From Ruminococcaceae bacterium Marseille-P2935 (GTDB lineage: Bacteria; Bacillota; Clostridia; Oscillospirales; Ruminococcaceae): 64,000 nt of DNA. The notes under the pieces were generated by a model. That model did not search any database and was not told where the DNA came from. It worked only from the letters and a program-made list of their open reading frames with translations. Numbering within the stretch: position 1 is the first letter of the stretch; each line of letters starts with the position of its first letter. The stretch spans positions 531,596 to 595,595 of the forward strand of contig LT629951.1 of NCBI GenBank assembly GCA_900104565.1. The letters are read 5' to 3'. Of this stretch, positions 53,701 through 61,199 are shown in pieces. The position numbers were made by a program, and so were the translations under genes.

Positions 53701-55424
53701 TGTGTGTTCCCATCCACATCAATAACGTCGCCGACATATACCTGCAGCTCCTGACCGCTGGTATTGCGGATGGTGGTTTCCAATTCAGCATAGGGCTTAC
53801 CGCTCTCTATGGTGATGATCTGCTCGATTTCGCCATCCTTACTTTCAGGGGTGTTTGCCAGATCATGATGGTAGACACCGGTGGCTTTCAGAACAATTTT
53901 ACTTTTAGACTGGGATACTACTTCCAGATTATCAAACCTGGTATCCAACTGTTCCCAGGAATCGCCAGGAACTACGTTGTCCTGCGTTTCCTGATGCGGC
54001 TTAACATCTGAAATCCAACTGGTAAATATAAAGTCCATGACGTCCGATTTACCGCTAGCGGCAATGTCTAAAATACGACCCGCAGAGGAATCTTTCAGTT
54101 GACCGTCCTTGGTAATCTTAGCAACCAGCATGGTAAAGGCTTCATTTTCCAGCGTATAGTCTCCAGGTTTACCTTCCACTATCCCGCCAAAGGACTGCAT
54201 GCTGGTAGTGTTCAGAATGCGGGTCCCTTTCATGGAATCTAAAATGATATCTGCACGGGGATTTTCCTGGTTATTCAGATCCACTGAATGAGAACCCTGC
54301 TCATACCCGGGTATAGAAGCGGTCAGAGTATACGGACCCTTCTCTACGCGGAGGGAATAGTTGCCATTCGCATCCGTGACGGTCGTCCCTGCGCTTTCAC
54401 CTGCATGTTCGCCCACTGCATACTGGCAAGTGATATCCACATTTTTGACGGGATTACCGTACCGATCGGTAACGGAGCCGTTGATAGTGCCGTAATTGGC
54501 AATATCAGTTTCTCCGCTGACAATCTTAGCCCAGAAAGCGGCTTCGGCATACGGCTCGTTCACTCCACCCGGCTGGTGAGGCAAGTGGTAAAATGTCAGC
54601 GTTTTGCTCTCGCCAGCTTGCAAGGATGCGTCATACCAGATACCGAAAATGTATCCGTCATTCAACAGCCCGCTGGGAACTGCATCTGCTTCATCCCACA
54701 GGATTGCATGGGCGGTGTTGCCGGTATACGCGCTGGCAGAGCCTTCAAAGATATAGTTCTCAGTCCACTCATGGTTTGTTAGAACAGTGTTGATAGTGTT
54801 CATGGTCCAGCCCACACCCGGTACGTAAGTGTTTTGTTCATTGCTTTCATCCGGATCAATCTGATATTCAAAATATCCATTGTAATCCTCTGAACCATTG
54901 TTGGTCAGTTTCACCTGTATCTGAATAAGGGGCGTATTCTCCACAATAGAATAGGTAACTTCACCTTGAATATTCGGTGCGGCTTCCGAAAAACCTTTTC
55001 CGACCACGGTGTTCCCCTTGACCTCTAACTCATTCAGGTCCAATACACTTTTTCCCATATCCCAAGCTCCGCTCATCTTTGAAGCCAAAATAAACTGTGT
55101 CCAGTCCAAGTTTTCACGCTTGGCTTCCTGTGTCACAGCATCCATAATCGCACCCTTAGACATAGGACCCTGTTTGTCATTGGCCGCCTTTGTCTGACCA
55201 ATTAAGGTTTTGACGTACTGATTTTCCAAATAATAGTAGTCTTGCCCAGTAACATAGTCACGAGCTTTGCTTCCGTAGGTAAAGCCCGGATCCACATTGC
55301 TTTTTCCCGCGACAGCTTTGTCGGGGATTTCTGAGCCTACTGCTGCGCTTATAGGCACCGTCAACAGTTGGACTGTTGCCAGACATGCAGCCAGTGCTTT
55401 CCCGACAACTTTTTTTAAGTTCAT
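50712..55424 (-). CDS. Giant cell-wall-anchored PHP-domain (CehA/McbA-like) surface protein
   Basis: A 1570-residue secreted protein. In order: a signal peptide (residues 1 to about 28, LAACLATVQLLTVPISAA); a beta-rich region; a carboxypeptidase-regulatory-like repeat (about 310-385, GTINGSVTDRYGNPVKNVDI); further beta-sandwich regions; and a PHP/CehA-McbA metallohydrolase domain (about 780-1010). Its metal residues are in GDNHTHSIYSDG, STDHNKI, TGTEIT, VAHPN and ANSDGHN. An Ig-like domain (about 1218-1288), FIVAR-like helical repeats (about 1295-1495) and a sorting signal NPQTG at 1534 with hydrophobic segment and WKRKVEQ complete it. All PHP metal residues appear present, so hydrolase activity is plausible. 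NPQTG is a class B sortase motif. It lies in a mobile-DNA region. Confidence 0.9.
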   Translation of the reverse strand: MNLKKVVGKALAACLATVQLLTVPISAAVGSEIPDKAVAGKSNVDPGFTYGSKARDYVTGQDYYYLENQYVKTLIGQTKAANDKQGPMSKGAIMDAVTQEAKRENLDWTQFILASKMSGAWDMGKSVLDLNELEVKGNTVVGKGFSEAAPNIQGEVTYSIVENTPLIQIQVKLTNNGSEDYNGYFEYQIDPDESNEQNTYVPGVGWTMNTINTVLTNHEWTENYIFEGSASAYTGNTAHAILWDEADAVPSGLLNDGYIFGIWYDASLQAGESKTLTFYHLPHQPGGVNEPYAEAAFWAKIVSGETDIANYGTINGSVTDRYGNPVKNVDITCQYAVGEHAGESAGTTVTDANGNYSLRVEKGPYTLTASIPGYEQGSHSVDLNNQENPRADIILDSMKGTRILNTTSMQSFGGIVEGKPGDYTLENEAFTMLVAKITKDGQLKDSSAGRILDIAASGKSDVMDFIFTSWISDVKPHQETQDNVVPGDSWEQLDTRFDNLEVVSQSKSKIVLKATGVYHHDLANTPESKDGEIEQIITIESGKPYAELETTIRNTSGQELQVYVGDVIDVDGNTQKTYVPGVGDVTAPFNSPIDEKPIQPWFAQYATSEQEVYSFLYEDDFDFRVFGNTNWMMGYAPVKLAADETFTYNRQLIVLDTEGYTQQPEAMTAYYNVYKYGMETRMDVYDGKVQKGDVFPVKVTVENSAEKPIRNVTATLKLPYQMYCVGESEITIPEIPAGGIKTVEFSVLALEGGRGLLKSEVRTSDDVAMTFSEALSISGQGYYAGDNHTHSIYSDGKGTIRENVDSAYEDKLLNWLYSTDHNKISQYNDTVTETNRLTDNFVNITGTEITSSSKGHALAYGVGSFIPEYRIGKEVNGKVWTWQDTIDQVNSNGGVFYVAHPNYPGLEFSDPYGIREYTGIEVWNGFNHAIDPDKNVNTFAFDYWDNVNRRGEQKYFGIANSDGHNSTKMGDPYIKTEMDNLSYDNIQDILANGSFYGSNGPELRYDIEGVGMGQTLTIKESGNVDFNITAFDQNYDLVNVKLIKNTITGSAENGEAEVVFNKDLKGQGLSEFKTTISLPVKAGEFYRIEVTSEQGTTGNGGNGEGQGLGFAFSNPIWIGDGEKSNATDIKKITYAGGQVIETVGDNMVIAVEDVFSVDKMNVEVSDNATVRTEVIDAVDDELDTAAAVKITVTAEDGTQDVETVFLTKGKVEETPTEIISFATTFVKTEEGKQPQMPKTVEATYNDGSIKSVTVDWDEVTEDMVAEPGIFKVEGTVAGTTIKAEAFVQVVPSEDVEDVRSLLQKTYKFAQNLSTDGVVDSAKVFFEKAKEQAKAALENPNATQEELSSAWDTLLEGIWRLGLYQPNKATLGLLIEKAEIMVAQKDKYVKANWQKLVDSLAQAKTVMDDGDAMEDEVSFAAEELLNSIHLQLYKADKAILENLIEKAEGLDLTGYTQKSVAVLKPVLLRAKAVYADVTLSINDQEKVDEAADSLNEAINGLVKLSDVSGGNNTGNNTGNNQGKPSGDSNVDSKSNPQTGENQTGMLAVPLAGIASLVLLLGSRVWKRKVEQ

Positions 55425-55464
55425 TTACACATCCTCCTTCATATTAGTACGGCTTTAATTTTAG

Positions 55465-55490
55465 TTGATTGTTCAAATAGCAACTATCAA
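55465..55490. promoter_or_regulatory. Inverted repeat between divergent genes
   Basis: TTGATTGTT and AACTATCAA (8 of 9 complementary) flank CAAATAGC in the 172-base gap between the giant surface protein gene and the binding-protein gene; a candidate shared operator. Confidence 0.4.
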
Positions 55491-55596
55491 GTTTTAGCAA
55501 AAAGTAAGTTGAATTTATGAAAAATGGCTTCAAATGCAAATGGAAATATGCTATTCTTTATTGCTAGGTAGAAATATGAGATACTGAAAGGATGAA

Positions 55597-56604
55597 ATGA
55601 TAAATATGAAACATATGTATATAAGGTTTCTTGCTGTAGCTTTTTCTGTTGTTTTCTGGATTGTAGCCGCTTGCGGCTGCAGCAATAACGCGCCTGTCCA
55701 GGATGGTCACAGCTTCGAGTCTCAGGCTTCGGATCAAGTAAGCGTTGGCATCTTTGCGTCTTTCCCTACCCTGCCAGTTCGGGAGTATACAAATCATATA
55801 AGTGCCGGATATTCCTGTGAAGTAAAGGAATATTCTAAATACACGCAACCCATTGAGGCGCTAACAGCCGGGGAGGTGGACGTCTGTGTGTCGGCATTGC
55901 CGTCTGTGCTGCGGGCGCAGTTAGATGGACATAAAGTAAAAATTCTGTGCAATTTTTATCAAAAGGGTTCCGCCGTTGTAACGGCAACGGAACAGAATAT
56001 AACCTCCATTGAAAAACTGGCTGGAAAAGTCGTTGGATATACCAATGGTTCCATGGAATACGCACAGCTGCGGGCAGATCTGTATAACCGAAAGATAGAC
56101 GCCGGCTCTATTACTTGGAAGGAAATTGAGCCATCAGAGATGAACGAGGCGCTGCAGTCCGGAACTATTGACGCTTACTGTGGCGATGCGGCGCTGGCCG
56201 GTACTGCTTTTATGGAGGGATACGGAAAAATTCTGAGCTATCCCTACTCTAGCGATCTGGGTTATGGAAATCTTGTTCTCGTCACAACTGAAGACAAAAT
56301 CAACGAAAAAAGGGGCTGGATTCAGGAGATTGTCAATGTCAACTATCAGGTCATGGAAATGGTAACTCCTTTGGATGATTTCGGTCTGTCCTCGGCGAAG
56401 AAGTTCGGACTTGATGCTGCGGGAATCCAACAGGAACGGGATAATTATCAGTGGGGCTGGGATATTGAAGAAGAATATGTCATGTTTACCCGTAATCTTT
56501 GCAATTATTTTGTTCAGATGGGAATCTTCGAAACCATGCCTGATATGAATACACTATTTGACTTTACTTTCCTAGAAAATTGTAGTCATGAATTTGTTCG
56601 ATAA
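55597..56604 (+). CDS. Orphan substrate-binding lipoprotein, SsuA/NMT1-like
   Basis: A 335-residue lipoprotein: signal peptide, lipobox VAAC (Cys near residue 27), then a periplasmic-binding-protein type II fold. VSVGIFASFPTLPVREYTNH, ALTAGEVDVCVSALPSVLRA, GHKVKILCNFYQKGSAVV and IEKLAGKVVGYTNGSMEYAQ match nitrate/sulfonate/taurine- or thiamine-precursor-type binding proteins. No permease or ATPase lies nearby, so it is an orphan: it may use a transporter elsewhere or act as a sensor or surface binding protein. It is divergent from the PHP surface protein. The ligand cannot be named. Confidence 0.8.
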   Translation: MINMKHMYIRFLAVAFSVVFWIVAACGCSNNAPVQDGHSFESQASDQVSVGIFASFPTLPVREYTNHISAGYSCEVKEYSKYTQPIEALTAGEVDVCVSALPSVLRAQLDGHKVKILCNFYQKGSAVVTATEQNITSIEKLAGKVVGYTNGSMEYAQLRADLYNRKIDAGSITWKEIEPSEMNEALQSGTIDAYCGDAALAGTAFMEGYGKILSYPYSSDLGYGNLVLVTTEDKINEKRGWIQEIVNVNYQVMEMVTPLDDFGLSSAKKFGLDAAGIQQERDNYQWGWDIEEEYVMFTRNLCNYFVQMGIFETMPDMNTLFDFTFLENCSHEFVR

Positions 56605-56863
56605 ACTTTATGTGATATAGCAGAATACTGTCGGGAGGCGAGGTTTTCGTTTCATATAAATAGCTTCTCGCTGCCTTGTATTCATCTGTCCACCATGACT
56701 GATTGTTATTTCTGCCGGAATAAGGCGGAGCAACATCCGGTTCAGTCAGCTCACTATATGGAGTGTCATCTTGTATTTGATCCTCTGACTGCTGTTCCGG
56801 TGTGTCAGCGTCATCTGCATCTGCCATACGGTCAGCCTTAAGATTTAACGCTTTCTGAATCAC
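56564..56863 (-). pseudogene. Fragment resembling the C-terminal part of a mobile-element relaxase
   Basis: A minus-strand frame of 99 residues with no proper start: it opens at a GTG without ribosome site and the frame is closed by a stop just upstream. It contains an acidic ADDADTPEQQSEDQIQDDTP stretch followed by NNNQSWWTDEYKAARSYLYE. A WWTDEYKxARxxLYGT block is familiar from relaxases of clostridial conjugative elements, where Sel1-like repeats follow. Here it ends instead in unrelated sequence that overlaps the tail of the binding-protein gene. I regard it as debris. Confidence 0.4.
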
Positions 56864-57370
56864 AGCATTTTTTTATTGATCATATAGATAAAAATCGTTC
56901 TATAACTTCTTATAAGTATTTACATGAAACCGCTGAAAGTGGTGGAAACAAAGGGATTTGAGTATATCTCTTTATTTCTTCTTATAAATCTTTACAGTTT
57001 GGTTTTGTAAAGTAGGGCACCATCGTCTTACACAAAATATCTCTCAATTCTCATTTTCCTCTTCACTCCGTTCCAACTTTTTCAGCATAACTTTTGGAAG
57101 AACAAGCATAGAAAAGAGGTGCTCTCTTCCGAAAAATTGTTTTTTGGGGAATGTTTTCAAACCTTCTTTACAGTTTCACAAATGGCATCAAGTGTGAGAT
57201 TCCAAGCAGAGTTGAAAATAGACCAAAATTTGATGTAATTTTTTTGAAAGGTGGTGAACTCTTATGAGGATCCTTCGAGGTAACTACTCGGTGCAGCATA
57301 TCTGATGGCAGATCTTGTTGATTTTCTATATTATTCCATCGGCTGTCTGCATACATTAAAATAGCAAAAC
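56864..57370. other. Gene-free stretch in the mobile-DNA region
   Basis: A/T-rich sequence with no supported gene; probably decayed mobile DNA before the IS3-type remnant. Confidence 0.4.
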
Positions 57371-57938
57371 AATACTTCGTGTTATGCAGAAATACAATTT
57401 TTGTCAGCAGTCAGAAGAAAGAAATATCGCAATTCAGGTGAATATCTGCAACGTTATCCTAATTTACTGAACAGAGATTTCAAAACACACAGACCAAACC
57501 AAAAGTGGGTTACAGATATTTTATATATCAAAACAGCACAGGAAACATTGTATTTGTCTATCATCAGAGATTTATTCGACAATAGCATAGCTGCCTACAG
57601 AACAGGGACAGAACAAAACATCAATCTTGTTCGATCTACTATTCGTGCTGCAAAAGAAAAAGAGAAAGTCACTGCAGAGCTGCAGCTCCACAGTGACGGG
57701 GCTTTCAATATACATCCCAAGCATATTTTATGCTAACACAATCTTACGGCATAACGCCCTCAATGCTGAATATTTCTCTTCCATTCTCAAAACAGAGTGC
57801 ATTTATCGTACCAAGCTCAAAACTTACGATGAAGCACGCATACTCATAGATGAATACTTCTACTTTTACAATCATCAGCGAATCCAGTTAAAAGCAAAAC
57901 TGACTGCCTTTGAAAAGAGAATTCAGTATGCTGCTTAA
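57371..57938 (+). pseudogene. IS3-family transposase orfB, frameshifted and deleted
   Basis: The DDE (rve) transposase can be followed across three frames. YPNLLNRDFKTHRPNQKWVT, DILYIKTAQETLYLSIIRDL and LQLHSDGAF are in the first. YTSQAYFMLTQSYGITPSM is in the second, after loss of about one base. NALNAEYFSSILKTECIYRT through YFYFYNHQRIQLKAKLTAFE, KRIQYAA and a stop is in the third. The RRGNCYDN motif between the second and third parts is deleted (about 20 bases), and the N-terminal part and orfA are missing. It cannot be active. Confidence 0.85.
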
Positions 57939-58079
57939 AATTTAATACTCTCTACCATAAGGTGCTTTTTTGTGCTGCCTGTACAGTTTAAGGCGGTTTA
58001 GAAGGCTGACGCTTTTTTATCTCCATAACTGAAAGGGGTTAACCATACCAAAGAAAAGCTACCCATTACCAGAAATTGA

Positions 58080-58293
58080 ACGCACTCAAACGCAAATCTG
58101 ACAGTATAAACCAGAACAAAATGCTGGAACGGAAAATTTCCGCCCTGCCTCACCGAAAACACAACCATCGTATTTTCCTGTACGGTGGCTTTCTGAAAAG
58201 CATTGTACAGGAGCGACAACCATGACCAAAGACGAGGGCAAAGACTTCCTGTACCATATTGCAAAGAGCCGAGAAGCGCAGGAATTTTTGTGA
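58080..58293 (+). pseudogene. Frameshifted conserved integrative-element protein fragment
   Basis: One frame reads NQNKMLERKISALPHRKHNH then RIFLYGGFLKSIVQE. One base later another frame continues MTKDEGKDFLYHIAKSREAQ and EFL, then a stop at 58293. Such small proteins (Lys/Arg-rich helix, HRxxxxGxxLESI, a C-terminal FLxxIxxxxxAxxF) are common in conjugative elements of Firmicutes, possibly of the DUF3847 type. The interrupted frame and missing start show decay. Confidence 0.4.
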
Positions 58294-58956
58294 AAACGAT
58301 CCGGGGGAGGTGTCGCGGAGTAATAACCCTTGGTCACAAGGGCGCACTTATACACCTCGTTGGCACAAAATCCACATCCTTTGTCCTGCCGCTAGCAACA
58401 AGTCTTGTTCATTCTGCTGTGTCTCCTCTCCCCACAAAGTTTACAACTTTGCGGGAGCCCTGTGAGGTGTCGTACACTCGACCAGGGCTCTTGAAGAGAG
58501 CTATGGTGGCTAATACCGCAGCAAGAAAAACTGTTTTTCCCTGCCACATCTATGCTGTCTACCCTTTAATGCGCCCTCCCCAAAAAAACAGATTCATTGC
58601 AAGCTATTTCCTTTCATAGGGTCTAAATACGAAATTTGGGGGTGATACTATCCCTCTGGAAGCACTGGTGAAAGAGAAAACGGCGTGACTGAAGTCATGC
58701 CGCTCCTTGAAAACGCATTGTTTTCAACCTTTTTCAATTTTTACTGTTTTACAACCACCCAGCATTTGCGGGGGAGTTGTTTTTCTGAAAAGATGTATAG
58801 CTTTTATAAGTAAAAGATGTGTTTGGCTTGTTGTCCATTTTGTTGATATATTAGATCCGCCGGTATTCACAAAATCGTGCAGTGCGATCAAAAATGCGGT
58901 TAAAGGCTACCGCGAAATGAACCAATGCGGCATGGGATGGGAACAACCGTGCGATG
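58294..58956. other. Right part of the mobile-DNA graveyard
   Basis: No intact gene. It contains GGTCACAAGGGCGCACTTATA, a string I associate with conjugative-element genes, hairpin CCACAAAGTTTACAACTTTG near 58433, and the hairpin described at 58681. Housekeeping sequence resumes with the rny terminator. Confidence 0.4.
58681..58702. mobile_element. IS200/IS605-like terminal hairpin remnant
   Basis: CGGCGTGACT pairs with AGTCATGCCG (ten pairs, one G-T) around GA. Hairpins of this size and type border IS200/IS605 elements; no transposase is left beside it. Confidence 0.4.
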
Positions 58957-58992
58957 TAAAAAAGGAGCAAGCCATCAGGCTTGCTCCTTTTT
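58957..58992. terminator. Terminator after rny
   Basis: AAAAAGGAGCAAGCC pairs with GGCTTGCTCCTTTTT around ATCA; works on the minus strand for rny. Confidence 0.9.
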
Positions 58993-59010
58993 ACAATGAA
59001 ATGAATTCAA

Positions 59011-60573
59011 TTATTTGGCGTACTCTATCGCACGAGTTTCACGGATCAGATGAACTTTAATCTGTCCGGGATACTCCATCTCACTTTCGATCTTCTTGAC
59101 AATATCTCTGGCTACTACAACCATTTTGTCATCGCCTACGATGTCAGGTTTGAGCATTATGCGAATTTCACGTCCTGCCTGAATGGCAAAGCTCTTATCC
59201 ACTCCCTCAAAGGAGTTGGCAATTTCTTCCAGCTTCTGCAAACGTTTAATGTAGTTTTCTAAATTCTCTCGACGTGCGCCGGGGCGAGCCGCTGAAACGG
59301 CATCTGCCGCCTGAACTAGGCAGGCTACAATCGTTTTGGCTTCTACATCACCGTGGTGTGCTTCAATTGCATGCAGAACCTCGGCATTTTCTTTGTATTT
59401 GCGAGCTACATCTACGCCGATAGCGACATGGGAACCTTCAATTTCATGAGTAAGGGCCTTGCCAATGTCGTGAATCAGACCTGCGCGTTTTGCGGTTGCA
59501 ACATCGGCGCCCAGTTCCGCCGCCATAATACCGGCAAGCTGGGCTACCTCGATCGAATGATCAAGCACATTCTGCCCGTAACTGGAACGGTACCGCATAC
59601 GGCCCAAAAGGCGTATCAGTTCGGGGTGCATACCCACAACGCCGGTTTCCATGACGGCGCGCTCGCCGTCTTGTTTGATTTTTTGGTCCACCTCTTTGCG
59701 GGCTTTCTCTACCATCTCTTCAATTCTTGCCGGGTGAATACGCCCATCCTGAATCAGGCGTTCCAGTGCAATTCTTGCAACTTCACGTTTTACGGCATCA
59801 TGCCCCGAAAGAGTAATTGCTTCGGGGGTATCGTCAATAATCAGGTCTACGCCGGTCAAGGTTTCCAGCGTGCGGATATTGCGGCCCTCACGGCCAATAA
59901 TACGGCCTTTCATCTCGTCATTGGGCAGCGGCACCACCGAAACAGTGACCTCCGCCACATGGTCAGCAGCACAACGCTGAATTGCCTGAGAGATAATTTC
60001 GCGGGCTTTTTGATCCGACTCCTCCTTCAATTGGCTTTCGTACTGGTTAATCTTAAGGGCTTTTTCATGAGCCAGCTCATTTTCCAGGTTCTGTAACAGG
60101 TATTCCTTTGCTTGTTCGGCCGTATAGCCCGAGATCTTTTCCAGCATCTCAAACTGATGGTGTTTTACCTTTTCGGCCTCATCCAGCCTTTTTTCCGCTT
60201 CCTGAACTTTGTTCTGCAGCGTTTCTTCCTTACGTTCCAGATTGTCCATTTTGCGGTCGACCGTTTCCTCCTTTTGCTGCACCCGGCGTTCCAGACGCTG
60301 CACTTCATTACGACGGTCTTTTAATTCTTTTTCTAAATCAGATCGCAATTTGTAGATTTCTTCTTTGGCCTCAACCAATGCTTCTTTTTTCTTGCTTTCA
60401 GATGTTTTGATTGCTTCGCTTACTATTCTTTTTGCTTCATCTTCGGCTGATGTAATTTCAGACTCTGCAACTTTTTTTCTATATTTAACGCCTAATGGAA
60501 AGGCGATTAATACTCCGACAGCAAACGCGACAAAACCACAAACAACTAACCACAAAATATCTGTTGGATTCAT
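59011..60573 (-). CDS. rny: Ribonuclease Y
   Basis: A 520-residue membrane-anchored endoribonuclease that starts bulk mRNA decay in Firmicutes. The membrane helix covers residues 5-25 ([20 protein letters not shown]). A long coiled coil rich in Glu/Lys extends to about 200, followed by a KH domain ([20 protein letters not shown]) and an HD domain ([35 protein letters not shown]). The frame can be extended to 60663, but the ATG at 60573 gives the canonical N-terminus and length and has AAGGAGG upstream, though 14 bases away, which is long. All HD residues are present. Confidence 0.96.
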   Translation of the reverse strand: MNPTDILWLVVCGFVAFAVGVLIAFPLGVKYRKKVAESEITSAEDEAKRIVSEAIKTSESKKKEALVEAKEEIYKLRSDLEKELKDRRNEVQRLERRVQQKEETVDRKMDNLERKEETLQNKVQEAEKRLDEAEKVKHHQFEMLEKISGYTAEQAKEYLLQNLENELAHEKALKINQYESQLKEESDQKAREIISQAIQRCAADHVAEVTVSVVPLPNDEMKGRIIGREGRNIRTLETLTGVDLIIDDTPEAITLSGHDAVKREVARIALERLIQDGRIHPARIEEMVEKARKEVDQKIKQDGERAVMETGVVGMHPELIRLLGRMRYRSSYGQNVLDHSIEVAQLAGIMAAELGADVATAKRAGLIHDIGKALTHEIEGSHVAIGVDVARKYKENAEVLHAIEAHHGDVEAKTIVACLVQAADAVSAARPGARRENLENYIKRLQKLEEIANSFEGVDKSFAIQAGREIRIMLKPDIVGDDKMVVVARDIVKKIESEMEYPGQIKVHLIRETRAIEYAK

Positions 60574-60694
60574 ACTAAAAAATCTTACCTCCTTCTCTGT
60601 GAATTTTAATAATTTTTTTGGAAATTTGATAAGTAATTCATAAAAGAATACATATACATTCATATTTTACATTTATATTAGGTACATGTCAAGA

Positions 60695-60850
60695 AAATTA
60701 TCCGGCCGGTTTGTGACCATTGCCAAAATAAACCGGCTCTTTATTATACCATGAACACGAAGTATAAATGGTATAATTGGCCATAGGGCCGCTTGTCGGC
60801 CTGGCCATGAAAGTATAATAGCCGCAAGCGGTTATTATACCATAAATATG
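60695..60850. repeat. Cluster of three palindromes with TATAAT-like cores
   Basis: Three hairpins lie in a row. The first pairs CCGGTTT and AAACCGG (60705-60736). The second is TGGCCATAGGGCC with GGCCTGGCCA (60778-60809). The third is TATAATAGCCGC with GCGGTTATTATA (60814-60839). Each is bordered by TATAAT or TATTATACC. The segment lies between divergent rny and thrS. Possibly regulatory, possibly a small decayed repeat. Confidence 0.5.
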
Positions 60851-60851
60851 G

Positions 60852-60880
60852 TTGACATCGCCCGGTTTTAGTGATACTAT
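60852..60880 (+). promoter_or_regulatory. Promoter of the thrS T-box leader
   Basis: Perfect TTGACA, 17 bases, TACTAT; the leader RNA would start near 60887. Confidence 0.85.
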
Positions 60881-60889
60881 ACAGATAAA

Positions 60890-61160
60890 TAAAGCGAAAT
60901 TCGTTGAAGAGGAAGCCAAAGCCGTTCCGTTTTTCAGAGATAGGGTGTACTGCTTGTTTGAGCAGTTGCTGGAAGCGCCCTTAAAACAATTGGTTTTGCG
61001 TACCGCCCTCCGAGTGCGGGATTAAGTTTGTTACCCAAACCCGCCGCCTGCGCCGCGTTAAAAGCGCTTACGAGAGGTATGGGTGGCAGCCTGTACAATT
61101 TCGGGTGGAACCGTGGAGCAAAGCTTCATCCCGTTTTGGGATGAAGCTTATTTATTTATA
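60890..61160 (+). ncRNA. T-box riboswitch of threonyl-tRNA synthetase
   Basis: The leader contains an AGAGA-type stem I element (TTCAGAGATAGGG), a later stem with TGCGTACCGCC whose ACC could be the threonine specifier, and the T-box TTCGGGTGGAACCGTGGAGC. A terminator at 61121-61149 (AAGCTTCATCCC/GGGATGAAGCTT then ATTTATTTAT) follows. Uncharged tRNA-Thr is expected to stabilise the antiterminator. Assignment to threonine rests on the downstream gene; the specifier is a reading by eye. Confidence 0.88.
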
Positions 61161-61199
61161 CAAACTATATTGGATATGATAAAGAAAGGTGGAACTGAA

